64,000 nucleotides of DNA from Lichenibacterium ramalinae (GTDB taxonomy: Bacteria > Pseudomonadota > Alphaproteobacteria > Rhizobiales > Beijerinckiaceae), in contig NZ_QYBC01000013.1 in NCBI RefSeq assembly GCF_004137085.1, forward strand, positions 62,001 through 126,000, read 5' to 3'. A model generated the notes under the pieces. That model was not told the origin of the DNA. It made no database searches and saw only the letters and a program-made list of their open reading frames with translations. A program made the position numbers and the translations under genes. Positions 37,493 to 48,799 of this stretch are shown here, one piece after another. Numbering within the stretch: the first letter of the stretch is position 1; every line of letters begins with the position of its first letter.

Positions 37493-40400
37493 ATGCGCCG
37501 CCTCGCCCTGACGCTCGCGCTGTTGTCGGCCCTCAGCGCGCCCGCGCCGGCCCAGCAGGCGGCGGCCCCCGCCACCCTCGCCCCGAAGAGCTTCGACAGG
37601 CCGGACCTCGCGGCCGCGGCCCAAAGGCTCAAGGCGGAGATCAAGGCGAAGAGCGCCGCTGACGCCGACGGCCGCTCCGCCGCCGACTCTGGCGCCGATT
37701 TGGCCGCCGCCGCCGCCAAGGCCCCCCCGGGTTCGGAACAGGCGTTGAAGGCCTACGCCGCCGCCATCGCGGCGGGACGCGACGGCGCCGCGATCTGGCT
37801 CGGGCTCGCCACCGCGGCCGAGGCGGTCTCGGCCGCCCTGCCCGACACGGACGAGAGGCGCGACAGCCTCGCCCGATGGGTGATGCCGGCCGCCTACGCC
37901 TCCTACCTGCGGGCCACCACGCGCCGGGACGAGGCCGCGGCCCTGGCCCTCGGCGGCGCCTCCATGGCGCGGCAGGAACAATGGCGCCCGGCGCTCGACG
38001 CCGACCGGGCGAGCCTCGCGGCCCGCGAGGACCCGAAGCTGCGCGCCGCCTACGAGGCCCTGCGGGACGCGCACGGCTTCCACGTCGCCGACTACAGCGT
38101 CGACGCCGATGCCGTGGCGCCCCGCATCTGCCTGCAGTTCTCCGAAGACCTCAAGGGCAGCGCGGCCGAGCTCGCCCCCTACGTGACAGTGGCGGGCCAG
38201 GCCGATCCCGCCCTGTCGGCCAAGGACCGGCAACTCTGCGTCGAGGGGCTGGAGCACGGTCAGACCTACCATGTCGCGGTCCGCACCGGCCTGCCGTCGA
38301 CGGTGGGCGAGGCGCTGACCCGGCCGGCCGACTACGACGTCTTCGTGCCGGACCGGCCGGCCCGCATCGCCACGCTGGGCCAGGGCTACGTGCTGCCCCG
38401 CGTCGGGGCCGAGGGGATCCCGCTCCTGTCGGTCAACGTCGCCCGCATCGACGTGTCGATCGTCCACATCGGCGACCGCAACCTCGTGGCGACGCTGCGG
38501 GCGGGCAACTTCCGCAACCAGATCGGCGACGATGACGCCCGCCGCCTCGCCGAGGAGGAGGGCCGGCAGGTGTGGTCGGGCTCGCTCGCCGTCGCGGCGA
38601 AGCTCAACGCGGACGTGAAGACCGCCTTCCCGGTCCGCGAGGCCGTGGGGGCGCTGGCGCCGGGCGTCTACGTGCTGCAGGCGCGGCTGCCGGCGACCGG
38701 TGCGGAGGCGGGGCGCGATGGCCGCGACGGCGCCAGCGCCACCCAATGGTTCGTGGTGTCGGACCTCGGCCTCAGCGTGGTCGGGGGCGAGGGCGGCATC
38801 ACGGCCCTGGTGCGCTCGCTCGCCACCGCGGCGCCGGTCCCGGGCGTGACGTTGACGCTGCTGGCGCGCGACAACGGCGTGCTGGGCACCGCCGTCACGG
38901 GCGCCGACGGCGCCGCCCGCTTCGACCCCGGCCTGTCGCGCGGCGAGGGGGGCGCGCGGCCCGCGCTCCTCACGGCGGCGGCACCGGGCGGCGACACCGA
39001 CTTCCTCGACCTCACCGCGGCCCCCTTCGACCTGACGGACCGGGGCGACAAGGGACGGCCCGCCAAGGCGGGGCTCGACGCCCTGGTCTATGCCGAGCGC
39101 GGCGTCTACCGCCCGGGCGAAACCGTGTCGCTCACGGCGCTGCTGCGCGACGCCGCCGGCACGGCCGTGCCGGGCCTGCCGCTGACCCTCGTCGTGTCGC
39201 GGCCCGACGGTGTCGAGAGCCGCCGTGTCCAGGTGCCGGACGGCGGCATCGGCGGCCACAGCCTCGCGGTTCCGCTGCTGGCGGAAGCCGCATCCGGCAC
39301 CTGGAACGTCGCCGCCTATGCCGACCCCAAGGGCAAGCCGGTGGGCGAGACGACCTTCCTGGTCGAGGACTACGTCCCCGAGCGCCTCACCCTGGCCCTG
39401 ACGCCCGCGGCGCCCCGCCTCCGCCCCGGCCAGCCGGCCGAGATCCGCACCGAAACCCGCTTCCTCTACGGCGCGCCCGGTGCCGGGCTCGCCGTGACCG
39501 GGGACAGCACGGTGGAGGCGGCGCCCGGCCCGGCCTGGCCGACGCTGGACGGCTACCAGGCCGGCCTCACCGACGAGGCCGTGGAGTCGGCCACCACGGC
39601 CCTGCCCGAGCCGGTCACCACGGCCGCCGACGGCACCGCGGCCATCTCGGTGCCGGTGGCCGTGGTGACGGCGACGCGGCCGCTGCAGGCCCGCATCGCG
39701 CTCCGGGTGGCGGAGCCGGGCGGCCGGGCGCTCGAACGCGGCGTGACGATCCCGATCCTGCCGGCGACCGGCCTCATCGGGGTCAGGGCCACGGGCGACG
39801 GCGCCGCGGCCTTCGACGTCGTGACGGTGGATGCCGCCGGCCAGCGCTCGGCCGTGGCCGGCCTTCACTGGCGGCTGACGCGCGACGAGCACAATTTCCA
39901 ATGGTACAAGACCGACGAGGGCCATTGGCGCTTCGAGCGCGTCGACGGCTCGAAGCTCGTGGCCGAAGGCCGGATCGACACGGCGGCGGCGGCCCCGGCG
40001 CACCTGTCCGTCCCGGCCTCGGACGGCCACTACAGGCTCGACGTCACGGCGCCCGACCAAGCCCTGCCCGATGCAGGCCTGCCCGATGGAGGCCTACCCG
40101 CCACCGCCGTCGGCTTCGACATCGGCTTCGGCGCCGAGGCCGGCGGGGACAGCCCGGACCGCCTCGGCGTGACGCTCGACCGGGCCGACTATCGCCCCGG
40201 CGACACGATGCGCGTCACGGTCGCGTCGCGGTTCGCCGGCCATGCCACGCTGCTGGTCGGGCAGAACGGGATCGCGGCCCGGCGCGAGATGGACCTCGCG
40301 GCCGGCGACACCGTCGTGACGCTGCCGGTCGAGGCGGCCTGGGGCCCGGGCGCCTATGCCATGGTGCTGGCGCAGCGGCCGCTCGACGCCCCGGCGAAGC

Positions 40401-42787
40401 GCATGCCGGGCCGGGCGGTCGGCCTCGCCTGGTTCGCCGTCGGTGCGGCCGCCCGCGACCTCAAGGTCGAGCTCGGGGTGCCGGCGCTGGCCCGCCCCCG
40501 CGCGCCGCTGCACGTGCCGGTGCGCCTCGCCGGCCTGAAGCCGGGCGAGCCGGCCGCCGTGACGGTGGCGGCGGTCGACGCCGGCATCCTCAACCTGACC
40601 CGCTACGAGGCGCCGAAGCCCGGCGCCTTCTTCTTCGGGCAGCGCATGCTGGGGCTCGACCTGCGCGACATCTACGGCGGGCTGATCGACGGCTTGGGCG
40701 TCGCGGCCGGCGCCATCCGGCAGGGCGGCGACGCCGGCCTCGTCAGCAGTGCCGAGGCCCCCACCCAGCCGCCGCTGGCCCGCTATTCCGGCATCGTGCC
40801 GGTGGGCCCGGACGGCACCGCCACGGTGGATTTCGACATCCCGGCCTTCAACGGCACCCTGCGGGTCTCGGCCGTGGCCTGGTCGAGGACCGGGGCGGGC
40901 AGCGCCGAGGCCGACGTGGTGCTGCGCGACCCCGTCGTGGTCACGGCCTCGCTGCCGCGCTTCCTGTCGGTCGGCGACCGGGCGCGGCTGCGAGTCGACA
41001 TCGACGACGTCGAGGGCCCGGCCGGCGAATACCGGCTCGCCCTGGCGCCGCGCGGCCCCTGGTTCCTGCCCGCCGACGCGCTCGACCGCACGGTCGCGCT
41101 GCAGCCCGGCGCCCGCGGCGGGTTCGACGTTCCCGTGACGGCGGCCGGCCTCGGCGTCGCCGGGCTTTCCCTGCGCCTCACCGGGCCCGGGGGGCTCGAC
41201 CTGTCGCAGGAGGTGGCGCTGGGCATCGCGCCCGGGGCGCCCGCCGTGTACCGCCGCGTCGTCCACCCGCTGACGCCCGGCCAGGGCCTGACGCTGTCGC
41301 GCGACCTCCTGGCCGACTTCGTCCCGGGCACCGGGCGGGTGTCGCTCGCCGTGTCGCCGCTCGGCGACATCGACGTGCCGGCGCTGCTGCTCGGGCTCGA
41401 CCGCTACCCGGTCGGCTGTTCCGAACAGGTCGTCAGCCGCGCCCTGCCGCTGCTCGGCCTCGACCGGCTGGCCCCGCCCTCCGCGCTGATGCCGGACGGG
41501 GACCTGAAGCCGCGCCTGGCCGGCGCCGTCGCCCAGCTGCTCGCCCGCCAAACCGCCGAGGGCGGCTTCGGGCTTTGGACGGCGGAAGGGGGTGGCGGCG
41601 ACCCCTGGCTCGACGCCTACGTGACGGATTTCCTCACCCGGGCGCGCGAGGCGGGCTTCGCCGTCCCGCCCCGGGCCCTCGACGCAGCGCTGGACAGGCT
41701 GCGCAACACCCTGGCCGCCGGCACGCGCGACCGGTCCGCCGCCGCGCAGGACCGCGACCTCGCCCTTGGCTATGCCGGCTACGTGCTGGCCCGCAACGGC
41801 CGCCCCGTGATGGCCGACCTGCGCTACATCGCGGGCGAGCGCCTCGATGCCCTCGCCTCGCCCCTCGCCAAGGCGCAGCTCGCCGCCGCCCTCGCCCTGC
41901 TGGGAGACCGGCCCCGCGCCGCCGCGACCTTCGCGGCCGCGACGGCGGCGCTGGACCGCGAACCGGACGACCGCGGCTACCGCCAGGACTACGGCTCGCG
42001 GCTGCGCGACGCCGCCGCCGTGCTGACCCTCGCGGCGGATGCCGGGCTGGAGGCGGCCACGGCCCAGGCCGGCGAAGCCCTGTCGGCGGCCCAGCGCTCG
42101 CCCTACCCGCGCAACACGCAGGAACAGGCCTGGCTGGTCCTGGCCGCCCAGGCGCTGCAGGGCCGGGCGCAGCGGCTGGCGCTCGACGTCGACGGCGCCC
42201 GCCACGCCGGCCCGCTCTACCGCGACCTGCCGGCCGCCCGGCTCGACGCGGGTCCCCTCGCGCTCGTCAACGCCGGCCCCGACACCGCCGACGTCGTGGT
42301 GACGACGTCGGGCCAGCTGCCGGCGCCGGAGCCCGAGGCCAGCCACGGCTACGCGGTCGAGCGCCGCTACGTCGGGGTCGACGGCCGCGAGGTGGATCCC
42401 GCGCATGTCGCCCAGACGACGCGGCTCGTCGTCGTGCTGAAGGTGGCGGCGGCGCAGGCCACCCAGGCCCGTCTGCTTCTGACCGACCCGCTGCCGGCAG
42501 GCTTCGAGATCGACAACCCGGCCTTGGTGGCGGACGGCGTCGTGCCCGGCCTCAAGGGCCTCGACGTCGACGCCGCGCCCAGCCACACCGAGTTCCGCGA
42601 CGACCGCTTCACCGCCGCCTTCGAGCGCGCGCCGAGCGACCCGCCGGTCTTCACCGTGGCCTACACGGTGCGGGCCGTGACGCCGGGCCGCTTCGTCCAC
42701 CCGCCCGCCGTCGTCGAGGACATGTACCGGCCGGAACGGTTCGGCCGCACCGGCAACGGCATCGTCGAGGTGGCGCCCGCCCGCTGA
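37493..42787 (+). CDS. Bacterial alpha-2-macroglobulin with thioester
   Basis: A 1764-residue envelope protein of the YfhM type. The signal peptide is MRRLALTLALLSALSAPAPA, without a lipobox. MG domains follow, including YAERGVYRPGETVSLTALLRD and LVEDYVPERLTLAL; a bait-like region lies in the middle; the thioester motif GCSEQ has Cys1309 and Gln1312; and a C-terminal alpha/alpha thioester domain and receptor-binding-like region end the protein. Such proteins are thought to trap attacking proteases in the periplasm. The usual partner PbpC (penicillin-binding protein 1C) is not next to it. The start has GGGAGG 5 nt upstream; the frame before it crosses the riboswitch and is non-coding. Confidence 0.93.
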   Translation: MRRLALTLALLSALSAPAPAQQAAAPATLAPKSFDRPDLAAAAQRLKAEIKAKSAADADGRSAADSGADLAAAAAKAPPGSEQALKAYAAAIAAGRDGAAIWLGLATAAEAVSAALPDTDERRDSLARWVMPAAYASYLRATTRRDEAAALALGGASMARQEQWRPALDADRASLAAREDPKLRAAYEALRDAHGFHVADYSVDADAVAPRICLQFSEDLKGSAAELAPYVTVAGQADPALSAKDRQLCVEGLEHGQTYHVAVRTGLPSTVGEALTRPADYDVFVPDRPARIATLGQGYVLPRVGAEGIPLLSVNVARIDVSIVHIGDRNLVATLRAGNFRNQIGDDDARRLAEEEGRQVWSGSLAVAAKLNADVKTAFPVREAVGALAPGVYVLQARLPATGAEAGRDGRDGASATQWFVVSDLGLSVVGGEGGITALVRSLATAAPVPGVTLTLLARDNGVLGTAVTGADGAARFDPGLSRGEGGARPALLTAAAPGGDTDFLDLTAAPFDLTDRGDKGRPAKAGLDALVYAERGVYRPGETVSLTALLRDAAGTAVPGLPLTLVVSRPDGVESRRVQVPDGGIGGHSLAVPLLAEAASGTWNVAAYADPKGKPVGETTFLVEDYVPERLTLALTPAAPRLRPGQPAEIRTETRFLYGAPGAGLAVTGDSTVEAAPGPAWPTLDGYQAGLTDEAVESATTALPEPVTTAADGTAAISVPVAVVTATRPLQARIALRVAEPGGRALERGVTIPILPATGLIGVRATGDGAAAFDVVTVDAAGQRSAVAGLHWRLTRDEHNFQWYKTDEGHWRFERVDGSKLVAEGRIDTAAAAPAHLSVPASDGHYRLDVTAPDQALPDAGLPDGGLPATAVGFDIGFGAEAGGDSPDRLGVTLDRADYRPGDTMRVTVASRFAGHATLLVGQNGIAARREMDLAAGDTVVTLPVEAAWGPGAYAMVLAQRPLDAPAKRMPGRAVGLAWFAVGAAARDLKVELGVPALARPRAPLHVPVRLAGLKPGEPAAVTVAAVDAGILNLTRYEAPKPGAFFFGQRMLGLDLRDIYGGLIDGLGVAAGAIRQGGDAGLVSSAEAPTQPPLARYSGIVPVGPDGTATVDFDIPAFNGTLRVSAVAWSRTGAGSAEADVVLRDPVVVTASLPRFLSVGDRARLRVDIDDVEGPAGEYRLALAPRGPWFLPADALDRTVALQPGARGGFDVPVTAAGLGVAGLSLRLTGPGGLDLSQEVALGIAPGAPAVYRRVVHPLTPGQGLTLSRDLLADFVPGTGRVSLAVSPLGDIDVPALLLGLDRYPVGCSEQVVSRALPLLGLDRLAPPSALMPDGDLKPRLAGAVAQLLARQTAEGGFGLWTAEGGGGDPWLDAYVTDFLTRAREAGFAVPPRALDAALDRLRNTLAAGTRDRSAAAQDRDLALGYAGYVLARNGRPVMADLRYIAGERLDALASPLAKAQLAAALALLGDRPRAAATFAAATAALDREPDDRGYRQDYGSRLRDAAAVLTLAADAGLEAATAQAGEALSAAQRSPYPRNTQEQAWLVLAAQALQGRAQRLALDVDGARHAGPLYRDLPAARLDAGPLALVNAGPDTADVVVTTSGQLPAPEPEASHGYAVERRYVGVDGREVDPAHVAQTTRLVVVLKVAAAQATQARLLLTDPLPAGFEIDNPALVADGVVPGLKGLDVDAAPSHTEFRDDRFTAAFERAPSDPPVFTVAYTVRAVTPGRFVHPPAVVEDMYRPERFGRTGNGIVEVAPAR

Positions 42788-42813
42788 CCTCGGCGATGCC
42801 GTCGCCGAACCCG

Positions 42814-43173
42814 TCAGGGCTTCTTGTGGAGGCTGAGGGCGATGTCGTTGAGCTGCAGCGTCGCCGAGTTCACCTCGGTGGCGGTGTCGGTCAGGCCCTT
42901 CTGCAGGGCCGTCATGGCTTTGCCGACGTCGGCGTGGAAGCTCGCCGTCTCGGACTTCACCCCGGCGACGTCGGCCTTGAGGCTCGCCACGTCGCTGGAT
43001 TTCAGCTGCAGGTAGACGAGGCCGAGCAACGCCGCGATGCCGGCCAGCGCCACGGTCGACAGCGCCAGAAGTGTGACGACGATCCAACGGAAGCCGCGAC
43101 CCGCCGGGGGCGGGACAACCTCTGCGGCCCGCTCCACCGGGCCCCGCCGCGCCGCGTCGCGATTCGCCGTCAT
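42814..43173 (-). CDS. Single-pass membrane coiled-coil protein
   Basis: A 119-residue protein: a cytoplasmic basic N terminus, one membrane helix at about 33-56 (WIVVTLLALSTVALAGIAALLGLVYL), then a coiled-coil-like region with regular alternation (SDVASLKADVAGVKSETASF, then VGKAMTALQKGL). GGAGG lies 8 nt before the ATG at 43173. No family is recognised. It converges with the macroglobulin gene and is divergent from the helicase. Confidence 0.75.
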   Translation of the reverse strand: MTANRDAARRGPVERAAEVVPPPAGRGFRWIVVTLLALSTVALAGIAALLGLVYLQLKSSDVASLKADVAGVKSETASFHADVGKAMTALQKGLTDTATEVNSATLQLNDIALSLHKKP

Positions 43174-43468
43174 GTCGCCATCCTCCGCACCGGCCCCAGC
43201 GGCAGACGCGCGAGGCGAGCCTTTCGATGCACGGCCGCCGCATGGCTCCGTTGTCGCGCTGCACCCGTTGCTTTCGCGGCGCCGCGAGAGCATATGGGAC
43301 GGAGCCGGACACATGGGCTGCCGTAACGCGCCCATGCTTCTCCCACCACCGGAGTGGGAGCTTCCCGTCACCGGCCTTTTCGCGCCCTGCTCCGGACGAT
43401 GGCGGCTTCACACTCCCGAAGCCTGCCTGGAGGCTTGCGGCGCAGTTCGAACGAAAAGTCAGGACCCT
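43174..43468. other. Divergent intergenic region before the helicase
   Basis: These 295 bp lie between the divergent membrane-protein and helicase starts. No convincing ORF is present: the helicase frame extends through it but lacks coding character. A long untranslated leader would be typical of cold-inducible DEAD-box helicase genes, but I see no clear cold box. Confidence 0.4.
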
Positions 43469-44905
<1,437 letters not shown>

Positions 44906-44994
44906 ACGCGGTGCCGAGGGTGCGGTGAAATAGCCGCGCCCAGGCTCGCGGCGGCCCTTGCGCGACGCGCGGGCTCCGCCCTACCATCGCGTCC

Positions 44995-45501
44995 ATGGCC
45001 GAGACTCTCATCACGATCCGGGGGGCACGGACTGGCGATGCGCAGGCCATCGCGGCAGTCCACGACGCGGCTTGGCTCGACGCCTATCGGGGCATCATCC
45101 CGGGGCGCGAGCTCGACAAGATGGTGGCACGGCGCGGCCCGGCCTGGTGGCTGAAGGCGATCCGCAACGGCAGCCGCCTTTCCGTCCTGGACTTCGACGA
45201 CTGCATCGGCGGCTACACCAGCTACGGCCGCAACCGCGTACCTGCCCTGCCCTATCGCGGCGAGATCTTCGAACTCTACCTGGCGCCGCAATACCAGGGC
45301 ATGGGCTTCGGCCGACGCCTGTTCGAGGCCGCCCGCAAGGACCTCGGCGAGCACGGCTACGACAGCTGCCTCGTCTGGGCGCTGGCCGACAACGACCGCG
45401 CCATCTCGTTCTACCTCCGCCTCGGGGGCCGCATCGTGCGCCGGGCCGAGGAGCGTTTCGGGGCCGAGATGCGCGGCCGCATCGCCTTCGGCTTCGACTG
45501 A
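44995..45501 (+). CDS. GNAT-family N-acetyltransferase
   Basis: A 168-residue acetyltransferase with a complete GNAT fold: the N-terminal strand [22 protein letters not shown], a central strand [23 protein letters not shown] (the acetyl-CoA pyrophosphate loop Q-x-x-G-x-G/R) and a late [13 protein letters not shown] motif. The substrate is unknown; small-molecule or protein N-terminal acetylation are both possible. It stands between the helicase and ppa in the same direction with gaps of about 90 and 100 bp. Confidence 0.9.
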   Translation: MAETLITIRGARTGDAQAIAAVHDAAWLDAYRGIIPGRELDKMVARRGPAWWLKAIRNGSRLSVLDFDDCIGGYTSYGRNRVPALPYRGEIFELYLAPQYQGMGFGRRLFEAARKDLGEHGYDSCLVWALADNDRAISFYLRLGGRIVRRAEERFGAEMRGRIAFGFD

Positions 45502-45604
45502 GCGGCAGTTCAAACCCGTTCCCTTACCGCCCCGCGTCGTTTATGAGCGGTCGCCATCCGGCGCGTGCGCCGCAGTCCCACCCAGAAACGACCGGAGACG
45601 CCCC

Positions 45605-46138
45605 GTGAACCTCGACGCCATCGCGATCGGCAAGAACCCGCCCGACGAGGTCAACGTGATCATCGAAGTGCCGATCGGCGGCGAGCCCATCAAATACGAG
45701 CTCGACAAGGAGGCCGGCATCCTCATGGTCGACCGCTTCCTGCACACGTCGATGCGCTACCCGGGAAACTACGGTTTCATCCCCCACACCCTGTCCGACG
45801 ACGGCGACCCCTGCGACGTCATCATCGCCAACACGCGCGAGATCGTGCCCGGCGCCATGATGGCCTGCCGCCCCGTGGGCGCGCTGCTGATGGAGGACGA
45901 GAGCGGCGGCGACGAGAAGATCATCGCCGTGCCGGTCACCAAGCTGACCAAGCGCTACGAGAAGGTGCAGGAATACACCGACCTGCCCCAGATCACGCTG
46001 GAGCAGATCGAGCATTTCTTCGCCCACTACAAGGATCTCGAGCCCGGCAAGTGGGTCAAGATCGTCAAGTGGGTGGGGGCCGACGAGGCCAAGGAGCTGA
46101 TTCGCCAGGCCATCGCCCGCGCCAAGACGGCGGGCTAG
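45605..46138 (+). CDS. ppa: Inorganic pyrophosphatase
   Basis: A 177-residue family I pyrophosphatase. Metal- and substrate-binding residues are visible in [37 protein letters not shown] (the D-x-D-P-x-D signature) and [14 protein letters not shown]. It hydrolyses PPi from biosynthesis and is essential in most bacteria. The start is the GTG at 45605. It stands alone, with no partner in an obvious operon. Confidence 0.97.
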   Translation: MNLDAIAIGKNPPDEVNVIIEVPIGGEPIKYELDKEAGILMVDRFLHTSMRYPGNYGFIPHTLSDDGDPCDVIIANTREIVPGAMMACRPVGALLMEDESGGDEKIIAVPVTKLTKRYEKVQEYTDLPQITLEQIEHFFAHYKDLEPGKWVKIVKWVGADEAKELIRQAIARAKTAG

Positions 46139-46222
46139 AGCGCCTTCGCCCCCGGCCGCTCCGGACCGAGAGCCGGCGGTCGGCGACGGCACCACACGGG
46201 CCGGAGCGGCGGCGGCTCCGCG

Positions 46223-46441
46223 TCACCTGTTCCGGTCGCCGCGTCCGCTTTCGCCCGGCTCGAAGCCCACGGCATCGTCGCCGTCACGAGCTTCGAACGT
46301 GGCACGGAAGCCCGCCGCCCATTCCCGCCGCTTGTCGCTGCCGGCGCTGTAGGGATTGTCGCCCAGGGCCAGGCCGTCCTGCCGGGCCCGCAGCCCCTCC
46401 TTGAAGTAGTCGGTCAGGGATCTCGGTTCCGTCGGCTGCAT
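46223..46441 (-). CDS. RMF/CrpP-like small protein
   Basis: A 72-residue protein. Residues 15-45 match the spacing of the ribosome modulation factor family: EGLRARQDGLALGDNPYSAG then KRREWAAGF, that is a Gly-Ala-rich helix, NPY, and an R-x-x-W-x-x-G-x ending. RMF drives 100S ribosome dimers in stationary phase, and relatives of the CrpP group have other small-protein roles. The ATG at 46441 begins the family-like part; the tail after residue 50 is acidic and extra. It reads divergently from ispG. The assignment rests on motif memory only. Confidence 0.65.
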   Translation of the reverse strand: MQPTEPRSLTDYFKEGLRARQDGLALGDNPYSAGSDKRREWAAGFRATFEARDGDDAVGFEPGESGRGDRNR

Positions 46442-46726
46442 GGCGTCGAACCCTCTGGCATGGTGCGGACGTTCGCCGCCCATCCTATGCCCCGGTTCGC
46501 CGCAACCCGAAACCGGCAAGTCGGCCCTGACGCAGCGGAAGGGGCCTGCCGTGGCGGAAATATCGTCGACCGCAGCCGAACGGGCGAGGCCGCTCCAAGC
46601 GGAGGCGCGCCGTGAGCGTCGACCGCCTCGCAGGCCCGGCCGGCGGGCCGTGCACGGGTCCTGCGCTCGGCCTCGACCTCGTCGCCCGTCTTGACCTCGT
46701 TGCCTTTCCTCGACATTGAGTGCGCC
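46442..46726. other. Divergent promoter region of the RMF-like gene and ispG
   Basis: These 285 bp between the divergent starts show no coding pattern. They should hold the promoters of both genes. I cannot locate a confident -35/-10 pair. The apparent open frames here are shadows. Confidence 0.4.
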
Positions 46727-48028
46727 ATGACGATCAGCGGAGACGCGCCTCCCATGTCCGAGGCAACCTCGACCATCCCCGACGGACGCGCGGGGCCCGA
46801 GCCGCGGCGGCGCACCGTCGCCGTGAAGGTCGGCCACGTCACGGTCGGCGGCGGCGCCCCGGTGGTGGTGCAGTCCATGACCAACACCGACACGGCCGAC
46901 ATCGACGGCACCGTGCGGCAGGTGGCGGCGCTGGCCCGCGCCGGCTCGGAACTCGTCCGAATCACGGTGGACCGCGACGAGGCCGCCGCGGCAGTGCCGC
47001 GCATCCGCGAGCGGCTCGACCGCATGGGCTGCGACGTGCCCCTCGTCGGCGACTTCCACTACATCGGCCACAAGCTCCTGGCCGACCACCCGGCCTGCGC
47101 CGAGGCCCTGGCGAAATACCGCATCAACCCCGGCAACGTGGGCTTCAAGGACAAGAAGGACAGGCAGTTCTCGGCCATCGTCGAGACCGCGATCCGCTAC
47201 GGCAAGGCGGTGCGCATCGGCGCCAACTGGGGCTCGCTCGACGGCGAGCTGCTGACCAGCCTGATGGACGAGAACGCCCGCTCGGCGCGCCCCGTCGAGG
47301 CCCGCGCCGTCACCCGCGAGGCCATGGTGCGCTCCGCCCTCTATTCGGCGGAACGCGCCGAGGAGATCGGCCTACCCAAGGACCGCATCATCCTGTCCGC
47401 CAAGGTTTCGGCCGTGCAGGACCTCATCGCCGTCTACAAGACGCTGGCGTCCCGCTCCGACTATGCCATCCACCTCGGCCTGACCGAGGCCGGCATGGGA
47501 TCCAAGGGCATCGTGGCCTCGTCGGCGGCGCTCGGCATCCTGCTGCAGGACGGCATCGGCGACACGATCCGCGTGTCGCTCACCCCCGAGCCGGGCGGCG
47601 ACCGTTCGCTCGAGGTCAAGGTCGCGCAGGAGATCCTGCAGACCATGGGCTTCCGCACCTTCGTGCCGCTCGTCGCCGCCTGCCCGGGCTGCGGCCGCAC
47701 CACCTCGACGACGTTCCAGGAACTGGCGCGCGACATCCAGAGCTACATCGTCAACTCCATGCCGGAGTGGAAGACCAAGTTCCCGGGCGTCGAGAACCTC
47801 AACGTCGCCGTGATGGGCTGCATCGTCAACGGCCCGGGCGAGTCCAAGCATGCCGACATCGGCATCTCGCTGCCCGGCACCGGCGAAACGCCGGCCGCCC
47901 CGGTCTTCATCGACGGGCAGAAGGCCCTGACGCTGCGCGGCGCCAACATCGCCGCCGAGTTCAAGCAGCTGGTCGACGACTACATCGTCAACCGCTTCGG
48001 CACCGGAACGCGCGACGCCGCCGAATAG
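46727..48028 (+). CDS. ispG: 4-hydroxy-3-methylbut-2-enyl-diphosphate synthase
   Basis: A 433-residue 4Fe-4S enzyme of the MEP isoprenoid pathway. The barrel domain starts [21 protein letters not shown] (two adjoining segments) and contains [18 protein letters not shown] and [12 protein letters not shown]. The cluster ligands are CPGCGRTT and the late cysteine and glutamate in GCIVNGPGE. The ATG at 46727 is chosen; an ATG at 46691 and one 8 codons downstream are possible, and homologues vary here. The stop is 15 bp before selC. Confidence 0.96.
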   Translation: MTISGDAPPMSEATSTIPDGRAGPEPRRRTVAVKVGHVTVGGGAPVVVQSMTNTDTADIDGTVRQVAALARAGSELVRITVDRDEAAAAVPRIRERLDRMGCDVPLVGDFHYIGHKLLADHPACAEALAKYRINPGNVGFKDKKDRQFSAIVETAIRYGKAVRIGANWGSLDGELLTSLMDENARSARPVEARAVTREAMVRSALYSAERAEEIGLPKDRIILSAKVSAVQDLIAVYKTLASRSDYAIHLGLTEAGMGSKGIVASSAALGILLQDGIGDTIRVSLTPEPGGDRSLEVKVAQEILQTMGFRTFVPLVAACPGCGRTTSTTFQELARDIQSYIVNSMPEWKTKFPGVENLNVAVMGCIVNGPGESKHADIGISLPGTGETPAAPVFIDGQKALTLRGANIAAEFKQLVDDYIVNRFGTGTRDAAE

Positions 48029-48043
48029 CGGTCCGCGCCGCGG

Positions 48044-48140
48044 GGAAGAGAAACGCTCCCCGGTGGGACGTCCGGACTTCAAATCCGGGAAGGGCCGCGA
48101 GCCGGTCCTTGGTGGGTTCGACCCCCACTCTCTTCCGCCA
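48044..48140 (+). tRNA. selC: Selenocysteine tRNA, anticodon UCA
   Basis: The 97-nt sequence has an extended acceptor stem (GGAAGAGA with TCTCTTCC), the anticodon arm CCGGA-CTTCAAA-TCCGG with anticodon TCA, and a long variable arm (about AAGGGCCGCGAGCCGGTCC). The T arm GTGGGTTCGACCCCCAC follows, and GCCA ends the gene with an encoded CCA. An 8-bp acceptor, UCA anticodon and long extra arm are diagnostic of tRNA-Sec. No selA or selB and no obvious selenoprotein gene is in the window; formate dehydrogenase is the usual client. Confidence 0.95.
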
Positions 48141-48169
48141 TCCCCGGCTCCTCAGCCCCGGGCCGCCCC

Positions 48170-48799
48170 TTGCGAGGCCGCCCCGTGCTGGTGATCGCCG
48201 GCCTCCGCCGCCCCGGCTTCGGCCCCTTCGACCTGTCCGTGCCGCCCGGCACCTGCTGCGCCGTCACCGGCCCGTCCGGCGCCGGCAAGAGCGTGTTCCT
48301 GCGCATGGTGGCGGACCTCGACCCCTGCGAGGGCCGGGTCACGCTCGACGGCATCGACCGCGACGCCGTGCCGGCCCCGCTGTGGCGTCGCCGCGTCACC
48401 TATCTGCCGGCCGAGACCGGCTGGTGGGCCGAGACCGTGGGGGCCCATATGGCGGCGCCCGGCCCCGGCTTCGCGGCGGACCGCGCGGCCTTGCGCCTGC
48501 CCGCCGACGTGCTCGACTGGCCGGTGGCGCGCCTGTCCACCGGCGAGCGCCAAAGGCTGGCCTTCCTGCGCGGCCTCGCCGGGAACCCCCGCGTGCTGCT
48601 GCTCGACGAGCCCACGGCGGCGCTCGACCCCGCCGCCACCGAGGCCGTGGAGACGATCCTGCGCCGCCGGATGGCGGAGGGGATGGCGGCGCTCCTCGTG
48701 TCGCACGCGGCCGAGCAGGTGGCCCGGCTGGCGGATGCGCGCTTCCCCGTCGCGGACGGACGGCCGGAGATCCCGGCGGGCCGGGAAACGTCGGCATGA
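48170..48799 (+). CDS. fetA: ABC transporter ATP-binding protein (FetA/YbbL type)
   Basis: A 209-residue ATPase with Walker A GPSGAGKS at 34-41, the signature LSTGERQR and Walker B VLLLDEPTAALDP, plus the H-loop in LLVSHAAEQ. Paired with a FetB-type permease by an ATGA overlap, it matches the FetAB exporter family linked to iron efflux and oxidative stress in E. coli. The start is TTG at 48170; a GTG at 48185 is an alternative. It lies 29 bp after the tRNA. Confidence 0.88.
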   Translation: MRGRPVLVIAGLRRPGFGPFDLSVPPGTCCAVTGPSGAGKSVFLRMVADLDPCEGRVTLDGIDRDAVPAPLWRRRVTYLPAETGWWAETVGAHMAAPGPGFAADRAALRLPADVLDWPVARLSTGERQRLAFLRGLAGNPRVLLLDEPTAALDPAATEAVETILRRRMAEGMAALLVSHAAEQVARLADARFPVADGRPEIPAGRETSA

